Positions 51,001 to 63,408 of a stretch of 64,000 nt of DNA are shown in pieces. Source of the stretch: Daucus carota subsp. sativus (Eukaryota; Streptophyta; Magnoliopsida; Apiales; Apiaceae); contig NC_030381.2 of assembly GCF_001625215.2 (NCBI RefSeq), positions 48,693,214 to 48,757,213 of the forward strand, read 5' to 3'. The notes beneath the pieces are model-generated. The model was given only the letters and a program-made list of their open reading frames with translations. It searched no databases and was not told the DNA's origin. The translations under genes were made by a program, and so were the position numbers. Position 1 is the stretch's first letter. Each line of letters starts with the position of its first letter.

Positions 51001-54000
51001 GACAATGATTAATACACTTGACAGGAAAAGCGCATACAGATGTTTTTTCTCCTTATAATGGCCCATAACAAATAAATGTCTGATTAATATAATATTTCCA
51101 ATATTTAGAACTCCTAGGAGGTTTCAGGAATATTAGTAAATGGCAACAATTTCATGACTACCTGAAGGTTAAGAGTTTGATTGTCAACAAACTCACAAGT
51201 TAATCCTGATTAGGTATACTTTCCAGGAAGCAGAGAAGGTACCACAAACGATTGCAAAAGAGCAGATTTATATTTTTTAACTTTATAAGCATACATTAAT
51301 GATAGAGCTCCCTCAGTCTTTATTCAAGCTATCTGCAATTCCTCATCACAACTAAAACTATATTGCGTCGACATTCCTACTGATGAATTCTACTTCCAAT
51401 CATTACCAAAAGTGTTTCCAGGCAGGCAAACAATTCAGATCTATAATTAAAACATTACGTAAGTTACTATATGTCCTAATCACACTACATATTATAATTC
51501 TTGAACATTTACAGACCTTGCGATGTCCATTGCAAATCTGATAGCTCTCCTCGGTTTTTGAGGTCCTTTTCTTTTCATATAAGCACAAAGATCACCCTGC
51601 ATCAGACATTGGAATGACGTTCAGAGAAATATTCAAAAGACTATTTGAGGGAGAGGGGGAAGGGAGAAGCTGTAGCTAAAGCATAATTCATTTTGTAGTT
51701 CACTACACACTTTCGACAACAAAGGAATAGATATATGTGCATACAAGCACACCACAGCCTTCCACTTTTCCTAATTAAAAATAACATTTCTTAATATATC
51801 AGGAAAAAATGTGAGTGGATTTTAAAAAAATAAAATTTTGTACCACTGGAGAAGAGCAGGGGTGATCTAGATAACACAAAATTAAGGACAAAACAATCAG
51901 CATGTTCTAGGAGACCCGTAAACTATAAATAATGGCGAGCTACAAAACACCTTTGGTAAATATTCTGTCACAATCATCATTGGACTACTCTGAGTTACAG
52001 CACCAAGAAATTGAACCACATTAGGATGCCGTATCTTCTGAAGCAACGCAAGCTCATCACTGAAAGCTTTCCTGAACAAACCAAAAACCCTATGAATAAG
52101 ATACAAACACCCAGCATAACACAGGGAAGCATTATATATTACATGAGCACTCACACTTTATCATCACCAGTAATAACTTCTTCCCTAAAAGTCTTCACGG
52201 CAACTTGTGTTCCACGCCAAGAGGCAATGCGAAAAGTACCCTTATATTTTAAAATCATCAAACACAAGTGTAAATTTTCTCATAGATCTTACAAATATGA
52301 CAGGTCAAAGGATTAGCAGGGCTGAAGTTAAAAGACATCAGTTACAGTTTGGTAGTGGCAATCTCCTTAAACATACAAAGCGGGCCGAAACAAATTTCGT
52401 AGAAATGAACTAGCTACTTATCACCAAAATGTATCGGCCATAAAATGCAGACAACATAGGGATTAAAGTAGTCACCTTCGTTAATTCGATACTGTTTGTA
52501 AAATCAAGTTCTTTGGGATCAATTTCATATTCTGGGACTTCTCGAGCAGTTTTGACATGCATTGGGGCCACCTAAATTTATAAACCACATGACAGGGTAA
52601 GTTGCCAATAATAATTCAAATTTATTTCAGTTCAAGAGCATAACCACAGAGTAATAGCATGCAGATTGGCATCAAATGACTTCATAAGAAAAAAGGACTT
52701 ACATGAAGCTTGGCACCGTGTTTCTCCAAAAGTTTAATAACATCGTGATTTTGATAGTGTATTGCATCAGCAAGAGGCTGTAAATCAAAGGTCAAACTAC
52801 TATGAGATAAAAGAAAAAAAGAGAGTAAACCATCCTGACGTAGGACTAGACATGGAAGAGCAGTGGTGAATAAACTAACATTCATTATCAACAGTCAATC
52901 AACAGATAAAGTCATTCTAAAATTTAAATTTAACGAAACATTTATAACTCCATATAAAAGTAAAATCCTATAAGACTATAAATTAAAATCAAAACCCTTC
53001 TGAATTAAATATTGCTGATAATTAAACAAACTTATATTGGTTGTTTCTTACTTATAATATAATGTATAATCAATCACATTATACTGACTTGTGAGCAACA
53101 GTAACATTTTAGCTGAATATGAAGGAGTAGTAACGTGCGTAAACACACAGAGGAAATTGGGAGAGCACACGTGTCACATGAGTCCGTCTAGTGTAATTAG
53201 TGCTGCCTTTTCTTCTTCTTTTTTCTTGGGGTGGGTGGGGGTGGGGGGGGGGGGGGGGGGGGCTGCTTACTGTATAAGCTTGGAAGTTGGAAATTTTAAT
53301 ACCAAAGTCATTAGTTTGATTCATCTAATAGGTTGTCATAGAAACTTAAAATTTTGACGTTTTGCAAAGATAACAACCTAACACATAAGTACCAATCTTA
53401 ATAGCTGTTGCACCTTACATCCTAGAAATTTTATAGACTAAACTTAAAGAGCAAGAGGGGCAACCAGCCAACCATAAAGTTGCAAGTGTTTCACACTCGA
53501 ATTCCCTTCTTTAAATATGTAAATGGGACCGATATGAGTAGATACAAGAAGATAGTGCATCATCACTTTAATAGTTTACTGCATTCAGGCAACTTAATAT
53601 ATAACAAGAAGAAGTCATACAGCTATGACACCTATAAAAACATGCAAGTGCGCGGGGGACTTACTGTATAAGCTTGGAAGTTGGAATTTTAATGCCAAAG
53701 TCATTAGTTTGATTCATCTAATAGGTCTTTTCTATCAAAATTGAGATTGTCATAGAAACTTAAAATTTTGACGTGTTGCAAAGATAACAACCTAACACAT
53801 AAGTACCAATCTTAATAACTGTTGCACCTTACATCCTAGAAATTTTATAGACTAAACTTAAAGAGCAAGAGGGGCAACCAGCCAACCATAAAGTTGCAAG
53901 TGTTTCACACTCGAATTCCCTTCTTTAAATATGTAAATGGGACCGATATGAGTAGATACAAGAAGATAGTGCATCATCACTTTAATAGTTTACTGCATTC

Positions 54001-55463
54001 AGGAAACTTAATATATAACAACAAAAAGTCATACAGCTATGACGCCTATAAAAACATGAAAGTGCGCCAGAGAGGGGATATATACTGATTATTAATACAG
54101 AAATACATGATCATCAGAATAAATATATATAATGTATCACATACTTTATATTGCTTCAATTAATCATATAAATATACACATAAAGGCACACAAACAAAAA
54201 ACAAATTAATGAGTTCAGATCAAACTGATTATAGAAACATGAGTTTTATTAGTTAATTTATGACATGGTTCAGAATTGCATCCAATATGTAAAATTCCCT
54301 CTATTTGACTGTTTGTCATTAATCTTTTTGTAACTGGGAGTCTTGCCTAGTTTGTTTGTTTGTTTTGTTTTTTTTGCTAATTGGAGTCTTGCCTAGTTAC
54401 TCGCCAAATCATGGATATTCCCGGATTTTGTATTTTTTTTTGTTTGGTTAATATAATTATTACTTCGCAAGAAAGTAAATTACCATGTTAACGCTAAACG
54501 ACGAGAGGTACCCCGGAGCTACCAAATAGAATAGGCCACATAATAGTAATGATGCTTTCTGAATACATATATAATTAAAGTACCAACTAAAAGTAACCTA
54601 GTTATCTCAAGCCAAAAGGAAGATATCATTTGTAAGTATGTTCCTGTAGTCCTATAGTACAGACAACAAACACTATTTTAAACAACACTTATTGTTGAAA
54701 ACAAACTAATCCTGGCCATTATCCACGTCCATAAATGAAGTTCTCTCCCCAATTTTACACACCGCGTCATGTCAATCACACATTACACAGAAGTACACCT
54801 ACACTATATACACCAAATCTTAGCTTTCAAACAACATATTAACAACCAACAAACACAATGAGCATATAATAATTGAGCTGCTAACTCTATCTATATAACC
54901 TTACACAAAAGCAAACAGACCATCTACTTAATAAACTCGCCTTTCAAACAAAAATTATTCTAATACCCAGCAAATAGTAATACGATGAAAAAAATAAAGC
55001 TGCTAATTTCCTACTATCTTCATACCCTACACAGAACCTAGTACACCATCATAGAAATCGCAATTTCCAAACAAATTCACAACAATAACAAACAAACACA
55101 ATCAAAAAACGGAACTAGTAAAACACCAACAACACTCACCGTGCTACCCCATCGATCTTTAGGATCAACTTGAGCCCCTCTTTTAAGCAACAACTCCACC
55201 ACATCACTCTTCCCTTGACAAGCAGCCACATGTAACGGAGTCCGATCATCAATATCCTTAAAATTAACATCAGTACCGGAATCCAACAACTCCGTAATCC
55301 CATCCAAATCACCCTCATTGGCCAAATACATCAACTGCACTCCTGATATGATAGTCCCATCCTCCTCGTCACTTCCATCCTCCCCTGTCACCACAGAATC
55401 ATTCCTAGTTTCCGGGGCCAACGACGATTGCCTCAACAGCGGAAGCCGGGTTTTCAAGTCCAT
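45003..55463 (-). CDS. Ankyrin-repeat, integrin-linked-kinase-like protein kinase, 12 exons
   Basis: Raf-like (group C) plant ILK family: ankyrin repeats followed by a kinase domain, used in stress and receptor signalling. Exons (minus): 55463-55140, 52777-52703, 52571-52476, 52240-52155, 52071-51951, 51596-51517, 50982-50920, 50796-50678, 50019-49934, 48376-48255, 47576-47465, 45104-45003; 1386 nt, 461 aa, normal length. Ankyrin repeats span about residues 35-130 (DRTPLHVAACQGKSDVVELL). The kinase has VAVK (Lys181), DELALLQKIRHPNVVQFLGA, HSDLEPANILRD (Asp278) and VADFGVSK (Asp296), then VAPEVF and the WNEKPDNRPTF end block. The glycine-rich loop is atypical (ELTKGTFRIASWRG, no GxGxxG) and HRDLKP is replaced by HSDLEP, a divergence known in plant ILKs. 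The tail is Ser-rich. A TTG-initiated extension before Met1 was rejected. Introns 1 and 11 hold repeats and MITEs. Confidence 0.93.
45437..45949. mobile_element. Probable MITE in ILK intron 11
   Basis: The right end (TTTAGTTTGTAGGC...TTTGTACTGGAGTAAGACTA) matches the right end of the element at 46323-47026. The left edge (ATACGAACCAATTCC) is a weak match to the family start, so the boundaries are approximate. The interior is rich in GTGG/GATGG runs. Confidence 0.4.
45974..46318. mobile_element. MITE, TA-flanked family B, copy 2 (GC-rich interior)
   Basis: Left end GGGGTCCTACTCCAATACAA matches copy 1 (GGGTGCTACTCCATTACAA). The reversed right end is GGCAATTGCTCAAATACAAA. TA follows the right end. 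The middle (about 46020-46250) is strikingly GC-rich for this window, with repeated GGGCC, unlike the AT-rich interior of copy 1. Lies in ILK intron 11. Confidence 0.65.
46323..47026. mobile_element. MITE, TA-flanked family B, copy 3 (long, reversed)
   Basis: Begins GGTAGTGATCAAATACAAAC and ends GGTTTGTATTAGAGTAAGAC, i.e. family B ends in the opposite orientation, directly abutting copy 2. About 700 bp, twice the length of copy 1, with a GGTGGTGGAGGTGG-rich interior. Open frames in it show only simple-repeat composition. Lies in ILK intron 11. Confidence 0.6.
53243..53262 (+). repeat. Poly-G tract of 20 in ILK intron 1
   Basis: An uninterrupted run of 20 G, preceded by GGGGTGGGTGGGGGTG. On the transcribed minus-strand gene it is poly-C in the RNA; on the plus strand it could form a G-quadruplex. 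Run length in the assembly may be inexact. Confidence 0.85.
53266..54068. repeat. Direct tandem duplication of about 0.4 kb in ILK intron 1
   Basis: Copy 1 is 53266-53655, copy 2 53660-54068. They are nearly identical; the shared 60-residue open frame in both is a by-product. Copy 2 has about 21 extra bases (CTTTTCTATCAAAATTGAG region near 53729-53748) missing from copy 1, plus a few substitutions. The low divergence marks a recent event. No coding or transposon end was recognised. Confidence 0.9.
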
Positions 55464-55614
55464 TAACAGCGATAATTCCTCAATCAGGCTAAAAAGATTC
55501 AATCTTTGAACTAGAATTAAACCCTAATTATTCAAGTAATCACCCTTTATACCTAAAATAGTATATTAATTCAGAATTGAGGCTTTTTGTGAACTCAGTT
55601 TTTGTGATACTATG

Positions 55615-55620
55615 TATATA
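55615..55620 (-). promoter_or_regulatory. Possible TATA box of the ILK-like gene
   Basis: TATATA on the minus strand (CTTATATACATAG), about 155 bp above the start codon. A plausible core promoter; the leader would be about 120 nt. Confidence 0.35.
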
Positions 55621-55859
55621 AGTGCGTTATATATGATTAGGGAATAGTATATATGAAGCTGGCAGAATAAAGGGGTGTTTGGTGGAGCGTTGACAAAGGG
55701 GGAAAGCGTGTGAAACTTACGCGTTTTGGCTGAAGGTGGCGCGTGCAGCTCACGGCTGGCTGTGGATTTCAGTTTTGTGGTTGTTCCGGGTTCACATGTG
55801 CACAACCTACGAACTTTCCGTTTGTCTGTCGGTCAGTTCATAAATTAAATTCCGGTTTT

Positions 55860-56639
55860 TTTTTTCAGTGTGCGCACAGCACATGCTAAGCAATAAATTT
55901 CACAAGTTTAATTATTTTGATCGGTTGTTGTTTCTTAATAATGATGAGACCTCTGCATATACAACAACTACACCAATCGAATATTTTTTTGTCAAAAAAT
56001 AAGTACAAATTTAATGTACTTCTGATATAGGAAAATTTTGAAGTTAAAAGTATTATTTAGAATTAGAGGTTGTCGTAAATACTTTTACATAATTTTTTAT
56101 ATTCTAATTTTATGTGGCTAAAGATATATTCATTTGGTACAAATATTTAATTAGCTTTTAAATTCAATAGATTTCACCGTTGATTAAAATCTTGCACATG
56201 AGTTTTTTTGATAATTTTTTATGACTATAATGTATAAGACTCGCCAATTTAGGATTAATAAGTTTATTAGAGAATTTATGATAAATATTATGTAATAAGT
56301 TTTTCTGTGTTATGGAATTGCCCATTACCATATATAAGAAGTAATTTATCAGAAAATGAATTTTGTTCAAGAATCAAAAATTTGCGGATAAATCTTTAAA
56401 AAAAAAACACGAGAGCAATGCTTAAAATGTAGCCCGCCTCTCAGCTCAAATACGCTACTTTTTCCTCATGTTAGGAAAATCAGTAATCAGACATAATCGG
56501 TTGACCACTGATTCAGTATTAATCAGAAATTGAAGATTAATCGGAGTGAAAATGAAAGACATGTATCTTCTGGCAACATGTCTTACGTGTATTCCCATGA
56601 CTTTTTTTATACAAAACATGATACATACAAATATTTATA

Positions 56640-56705
<66 letters not shown>

Positions 56706-56760
56706 CGTTGAAATACAACATACTAAAATACAAATCTAGAGAAATATATGACATTACTCA
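55860..56760. other. Intergenic region upstream of the ILK-like gene
   Basis: Promoter-distal AT-rich sequence, then the (TA)n array next to the hAT MITE. No gene recognised. Confidence 0.4.
56646..56703. repeat. (TA)n microsatellite
   Basis: About 29 TA units without interruption, in the intergenic region 65 bp left of the hAT MITE. Confidence 0.9.
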
Positions 56761-56768
56761 CCCGAAGA

Positions 56769-57719
56769 TAGGGGTGTCAAACGGATAAAACGGATACGGA
56801 TTTGCCCATATCCGTATCCGAATCCGCTTACTGAAAACTGTATCCGTATCCGGATCCGTATCCGCAAATTTTTTAATTAAAATATCCGTATCCGTATCCG
56901 CCGGATATTATCCGGATACGGATAATATCCGGATCCGTTTTTTCAAACACACAAAAAAAAAAGATAGTTCCCTTTCTCCAGTAATAGTCTTCTACTTGTA
57001 GAACTGAAAAAATGTAAACAAACAATATTAGTTAAAACAAGTTTGTTGACCAGAAATGAGGAAATAGGTGGTTAGCAGATCTCAGATGAAAACACAGATG
57101 TCAAAACTGAAACAACTTCCTTCCCAGGCCAGAGGTTGTATGGAATAAGCACACTTAAAAACTGGTGTAACTTGATTGGGGGCTTGATAGTCGAAGAAAT
57201 CGTCAAATCTAGCATGACGTGGGATATTCGATTTTGTTTCTAGGTTTAGAAAAGGGGAGGGGCGCGGAGCTATTAGGTATTTAGGTTTGGGGAACTAGTG
57301 GTGTAAGCTGTAAAGTGTAAACAAATTACTAATGTGGTACACTGGTGCTATGGTTATGTGACGATCGTATTTCTTTTTGTTTTTAATTTCATATTTTTAT
57401 ATTTTAAAATATTAATTCTTGTTTTAAATTTACATGAAAAAAATAAAAAATATATATAATAAATTTATATAATACTATTATATATATAATATTAATATAT
57501 ATATATATTATTTATTTATATATTTATTTAAATGTTTTCGGATACGGATATTTTCGGATACGGATACGCCTATATCCATATCCGTATCCGCAATCTCCGG
57601 ATTCGAATACGGATAATATCCGTTTTATTTCGGATACGGATTATATCCGCTTTTTCCCGGATACGATAACGGATTTTTCGGACGGATATCGGATTTTCCG
57701 GATTTTTTTGACAGCCCTA
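56769..57719. mobile_element. hAT-type MITE with 8-bp target duplication
   Basis: A 951-bp element with inverted ends TAGGGGTGTCAAA and TAGGGCTGTCAAA (13 bp, one mismatch). CCCGAAGA is duplicated on both sides (56761-56768 and 57720-57727), the 8-bp signature of hAT elements. Both subterminal zones are packed with short GGATACGGAT/ATCCGTATCC motifs in both orientations, the expected transposase-binding arrays. The middle is unique AT-rich sequence without a transposase frame, so it is non-autonomous. Confidence 0.85.
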
Positions 57720-57727
57720 CCCGAAGA

Positions 57728-58680
57728 ACAGTCCCAACAATACTCAATATATTCATCGCTACCAGAATTTCACCAAAACTTTATATCACCTAGGTACACT
57801 CTATAGACCAAGAATCCACATTAAACTCTCTCGATTCCTTCGTATTCGTCGTAATAATGGGTCATTAGACTTTGCTCAACCTCCCCTCAGAGATTGTGGA
57901 GTCAGATATTCGAGAGAAAGTGACAGTATTTACTCGGACATCGTCGTTCATCGGATTTCGGTCGCCGGCTCCCCTATCATCATGTCATCAACTTTCTTGA
58001 CCTTCTGATACTGACACTAGCCTTTGTACGGAAGATCAATCAATTGATCCTTAGGCCATTAGCAGCAATGAAGGATTTCCGATGTTGAAAAGCGGGGCGA
58101 GAATGAATCAAAGACTTAAATGATCAATCACATCTTCGATCCGATTGCAATCTTTCTTGTTGTATTAGTTATATTTGTATGTAATTTTTATTTTAATGAT
58201 CGATGCTGATACATATACACGGATGCGTACATATATACACTCATTTATTAATCATTCATATATGGATCTTTGAGCATGATTGAAAAGAAAGTAACAAGTA
58301 ATTCTACGTACATAAGGTGAATAATTGATTTAAATAAATTATTTCTTATGAGTTCAAGAATATATTAAAGGTGAATGCTACAAATTCTTATTTAATTTAA
58401 ATTCAAAATTAAAAAATATCATTGATTTTTTTATATTATTCAACTTTTCAAATTTCAGCTCCATGGAAACTAATTACAAAAGAAAAGATAATTTATGTAT
58501 AATCAATCAAATAGACAACCTGGCTCATTCTATTTACCTCTTAATATTTTTAAAAAGCTAAAAATATATTTTAATATTTAATAATAAACATGTGTATATT
58601 ATAATAATATAATATTTAATTATAAAATTAAATTTGGACAAACAAAACCGATAAAATTTGACAAGACTGATATAAAATCA
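57728..58680. other. Intergenic region upstream of the OTU gene
   Basis: Between the hAT MITE and the OTU leader. AT-rich in its second half; no gene recognised. It contains the OTU promoter, without a clear TATA box. Confidence 0.4.
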
Positions 58681-59130
58681 TAGGCGCATCCAGGGTTTTC
58701 ATTTTGTTGCGTCTCGCTCTTGAAGCCAAGCTTAGGGTTCCAAGGTAAGACCGAACATCAACTCATCTCCCCTCTTCACAATTCTGTCTGTAAAACTCTA
58801 CACAGACATCTTCTGCCATTTCACTGTACACCTTTACTAACAATATAGTCTGTATGTATAGTCTCTATATGTGTATATGTATATATTTTAATGTTTTAGA
58901 GTGTTTGATGTTATGATATAATCAACAGAGTTGTAAGTATCTATAGTTATATGTTTGTGTTCCTCGTATTCTAGACTACATTCGAGATTTGATTTGTATT
59001 TGTATCGACTGAGACTTTACATGTCTGATTATGTTATGTTCTGTGCAATTAATAGCGACATTAAGCATGTTTTATAGTTAAATGGAAATATGATGAGTTA
59101 AATCCAGTTGTCTTTTTTCTAGGTTTTTCG

Positions 59131-61981
59131 ATGGAGGTTACTCAAGATGTGGAGGACAAGCAATTGGGAGAGGTGCCAGAGGATGCTCTGCCGAAAGTTG
59201 AAGAAACTCGGGAAGAGATGCTTTCTAGGCACAGGTTATTTCTGGATCCTTCAGATGTCTTTGATGATGTGCGAATTTTTATACTGTCATGTGAATTTTC
59301 TGTAAAGTTTCGTAGCTTCTGTGTTTAGATGGAGGCAATCTTTGTTTAGAAATTGTTTAAATGACGTAAACACAATGGGCTGACAATCTATGTTACTCGG
59401 ACTCGATTAAACGTGTCCAACACGGATACGTGTCCGAGTGTCAGACTCGGCAATATTCTGAATATTTTACATGTTTTTGGCCTAAACTAAGTGTCGAGCG
59501 TCCGACACGGGTACTTCAGACAAAATGAAGAGTGGGGGTAAAATAGTGACAATTACATTGATGTCTTTCTGGTAAGTATGGCAGAATAGTAGAGAGAGGG
59601 CAAATTTCAAATAAGGACGTAAGAGAATAAGTCTTGAGTGTTTATGAATTAAAATTTACAGTAACAATAGGTGCAAAACGTTAAACAAAGTGCCTGATAC
59701 ATAGAAACATTTATAAGGGCATATATTACTGTCAAGTGTAGCTTTATAGTTGTTGATGAAATAGATGTATTCCAGATGTTTTGTGTTTATTGTTATAGAT
59801 CGTAATGAGCTCGGAAAGAAGTGGTGGTAACAATGGCTTTACATTTGCAGTTGCCTTATTTTACAATTGTAAGAGTTTGATGTTGTATGTGCATTGTGAA
59901 CATATGTGAGAATCGTGTTAGTGTGGGAAACACTAGAATAAGGACTTCTTAAATGCTTCAATTGTATGTACTATACCAAGTACCAACATGCCAAGATTGA
60001 GCTTGTGCAATTTTCTAGTATACTGTTCCTATAAGTGTTCCAAGTTGCAAGGATGAAATTGTTTAGCGTATGGCCGTATGCCTTTCTGTGAGTGATCCCT
60101 AATCTTATTTGCATGAATATAAGAAACAAATCATATATCTTTTCTTATACACATTACTTGGGATAGTAGTCATCTTTATAAGAGAACAGTAGACACAAAA
60201 TTAACCATGCAATCATGCCTGTTGGAGTGCTAACTATCATCCCTTAATAGTCATTTGTTTACTGGTAAAAAAGTTATGCACTGCGCACCCGGTGCGTGGG
60301 TATGCGGTGGCACACACACGTGGTGCGCCACCAGGCGTATCCCCATATTTCTTTTCCAGGAATTAGAGGGGTGCGGGAGTGGTAAAGTTGGTAATTTTTA
60401 GTCACCGTCGCTGTCGGCTTCCTTTGCCATCTCCATTCTTTCTTTGCTCAGTAGTGGATATAGTAATTGAGCGGGTTGTCGTCGATCTTTATATCTGCGC
60501 ACACGTATGCATTGAGCTGTGCCTTTCTTGAGAGTTGTGTGTATATGCCCAGCGTTGTATGTATATGTTGTTATATGACTATTCATTAGTCAACTACTTT
60601 AAGCTTTAGTTTGATTACTATTTTATTTCTTTGGATTGACTGTTAATTATATTTATTTGTTATGATTAGTTACTATGTTTAATATCCATTTTTGCAAAAA
60701 ATATCAATCATTAGTGATGATGAAGTTATTAATGTGTGTTTTTAGTTTAATTAAATTGCAGCAAACTCCTAATTACACACACACATACGTGCATACATAC
60801 ATACGTACATATAATATGTTTTTTAATATTTTAAAATTTGACGAATCCCCCCCTACCTGAATCCCCAATTGAATTTGCCAAATTCCCGTATCTCCGTCTC
60901 ACGCAACCCTGCACCCGCCCCGATGCTTCCTTGGTTAAGGGAATATGTAAACAAATTAATATCAATGCAACTGATTTACCACAGAGGGATTAGTTAGTAT
61001 GCTTGATATTAAGGAATTGTACTATTATAGTATTAAGATTAATCTATAAGGAATTATACTATTATAGTATTACAATTCATGTTAAATATCTAAATCACTA
61101 TAATGAATTTCAGGAAAGAGATATCTCAGCTGCAAAACAAGGAAATATCGATGAAAAAGGCAGCTGCTAAAGGAAGCAAGGCTGAACAGAAAACTAAGAA
61201 AAAACAGGTGGAGGAAGAGATTGCTCAACTTTCCACGAAGCTTAAAGAAAAACATGCAGAGGAACTGGCTCTACTAGGCTATAGCTCTAACAATGGGAAG
61301 GAGAAAGGAAACCTTGATACTTTGGTGAAGGCCATAGCTGGAGTGTCTGTCAAAAATCAAGCTGATCATTCAAAGCCCAGTAAGAGTGTCAAGAGGCGTG
61401 AGAAAAGAGCCCAAGAAGAAGCAGCTAGAGAGCAAAGAATACAAGAAGAACAGAGCAGCATTGTTAGTGATCGAATGATTGAAGACGAAAAGTTGGAAAA
61501 AAAACTTGAACCCCTTGGTTTGACTGTGAATGAAATAAAGCCAGATGGGCACTGCCTCTACAGAGCTGTTGAAAATCAGTTGGCTGTCCTCTCAGGAGGT
61601 TCTTCTCCTTACTCATTCCAAGAACTTCGCAAGATGGTGGCTGCTTATATGAGAAAACATGCACCAGAATTTATCCCTTTTTTCCTGTCAGAGAATCAGG
61701 CTAGTGGAGACTCTGATGATGCTGTTGCTGAAAGGTTTGAAAACTACTGCAAAGAGGTTGAATCGACTGCAGCATGGGGAGGACAACTGGAGCTTGGTGC
61801 TCTGACTCATTGCCTTCGGAAGCATATTATGATATTTTCAGGATCATTCCCTGATGTGGAGATGGGTAAGGAGTACAGATCTGATAATTGGACTGCTTCG
61901 TCCGGTTCGAGCATTATGCTGTCATACCATAGGCATGCATTTGGACTTGGCGAGCATTATAACTCTGTTGTTCCAGTTTAA
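59131..61981 (+). CDS. OTU-domain deubiquitinase, OTUD6 type, 2 coding exons
   Basis: Cysteine protease that removes ubiquitin chains; OTUD6-type enzymes act on translation/ribosome-linked and other substrates, and the plant role is poorly known. Exons 59131-59234 and 61114-61981; 972 nt, 323 aa. A coiled-coil, Lys/Glu-rich N-terminal half ([33 protein letters not shown]) precedes the OTU domain from about residue 165. Catalytic residues are seen as DGHCLYRAV (Asp179, Cys182) and GEHYNSVVP (His316). The splice after CACAG joins SRH to R-KEISQLQ as in the Arabidopsis relative. A leader exon ends with CCAAG|GTAAGA at 58744, and the coding exon follows acceptor TTTTTTCTAG at 59122. The 1.9-kb coding intron carries a MITE-like repeat and a small tandem repeat. 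Confidence 0.93.
59389..59541. repeat. Dispersed MITE-like repeat in the OTU intron
   Basis: Second copy of the repeat at 13533-13707. Left end TGTTACTCGGACTCG is better preserved here. The interior holds GTGTCCGAGTGTC and GTCCGACACGG, themselves partly inverted. Non-coding. Confidence 0.6.
61011..61077. repeat. Short direct repeat before OTU exon 2
   Basis: AAGGAATTRTACTATTATAG followed by TATTA is present twice about 38 bp apart, just upstream of the exon 2 acceptor. Purely local duplication. Confidence 0.7.
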
Positions 61982-63408
61982 TCTTAAAGGTATACTAAAT
62001 GTAGAAAGATGATTGCTATATTTTGGTGCACTCTCAGATGATACATTTTTGTCCTAGGATACAAACTAAAGTAAGCCCAAAACTATGGTTATCTTGAGCA
62101 CCAGTTTAAGTTTAATATTTTCTTCTGTTGTGATTTCTCAAATTAGCATATATTCTCTATGGTTAATATTTTGAACTTGAATCTTTTGTTTATATTATGG
62201 GTACGTTTGGAGCAGTAAGTTTATATGTTATATATATGTGTGTGTGGAGGAGCTGCCTACTGTGTTCATCAATCAGAAGCTGTTCTTTAAGTATTTATTT
62301 TTGAGAAAAATATTGATTGTTTGAGAGCCTTGTGCCTAAAGAAATATTTAAGTTAACGGTTGCTAGTGGAATCTGATTTCTAGAAATGTAAGTTTGCAAG
62401 TTGAAAACGGTAACCATGAAAATGCCCATAGCTATAGTCATTTTCTGTATACAGATATCTTAGTTCAACATTTTTTGTGCTGCTGTCAGGAGCACAATAA
62501 TTCCCTGCCCTAGTTCTTAAGCACAATGGTTCTGTTTGTTTGCCAGAAAATGTTTTCGAGGAAAAGGTTTTTCTGCAGTTTATTTGAATTATAGAAAATA
62601 TTTTTCAGGAATTCTTTTTCATGTGTTTGTTTGACTTTCTAGAAAATAATTTATAGATACTCCCGTGTTTGTTTATGTTAATTTTGTTTTCTGGGAAATA
62701 AAACATTTTTCAAAGAAAGAAATTTCCAGGAATTTTTTTTAAAGAAATTCTCACAAAAAAAATCTTCCAGAAATTCTTGAGAAACCATTTTCGCAAAAGT
62801 TTCTGGAGAAATTCTTAGGCAAATTTTTCTTTTGTCGAGAATTTCAAACTTCTGGAAAAGATTTTCTGGAAACTTCTTTTAAACAAAAACATTGGCTGCA
62901 ACCAGCAAATTTCGTTTTTTATGGTTATTGCTTCCATTCGTCTCACATCAACTCCCTTGAAAAATTTAATCACTGACAATGATATTGTGCTGAGGGCAGC
63001 CCCAGTTTAATTCCCTATTTTAGGAGTAGTGTATTTGTGAGTTAAAATATAAATAATCAAAAAATTATTTTAGTTCAATGATGATCCCTATATCGTTTTC
63101 CTAAATTTGAAAAGTAATATTTAATAAATATTTTTTTTGGTGGGAAGAAAAAACTTTTGATTATTTATATCGAATTGACTAATTCGACTATATTTCTTCT
63201 TTTGGACGGGGAGCTACATATAAACTCTTTAATCAAGTGTTTGCACAGTTGTAGGAGGTTCCAAAAAATATACGAATCTCTTCGGAAGTAAAATTTACCT
63301 CATTCAAATTTACACTAACTGCTAACTTGCAAAATTTCAAATAAATGAGTGACAAGTTACAAACTGGGAGAAAAGAAAATACACTGATCAATCTTCTGAG
63401 TCACAGAG
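61982..63408. other. Convergent intergenic region between OTU and NPF genes
   Basis: Contains both 3' untranslated regions. At about 62520-62900, GTTTGTTTG is followed by many AGAAAAT/ATTTTCT and CAGGAATTCTTT-like pieces in both orientations, suggesting a degraded MITE without clear ends. No gene. Confidence 0.45.

Noticed and set aside
53480..54088. Pair of near-identical 63-64 codon open frames
   Set aside because: They exist because the intron segment is duplicated; no start context or homology, and they are antisense to the ILK-like gene.
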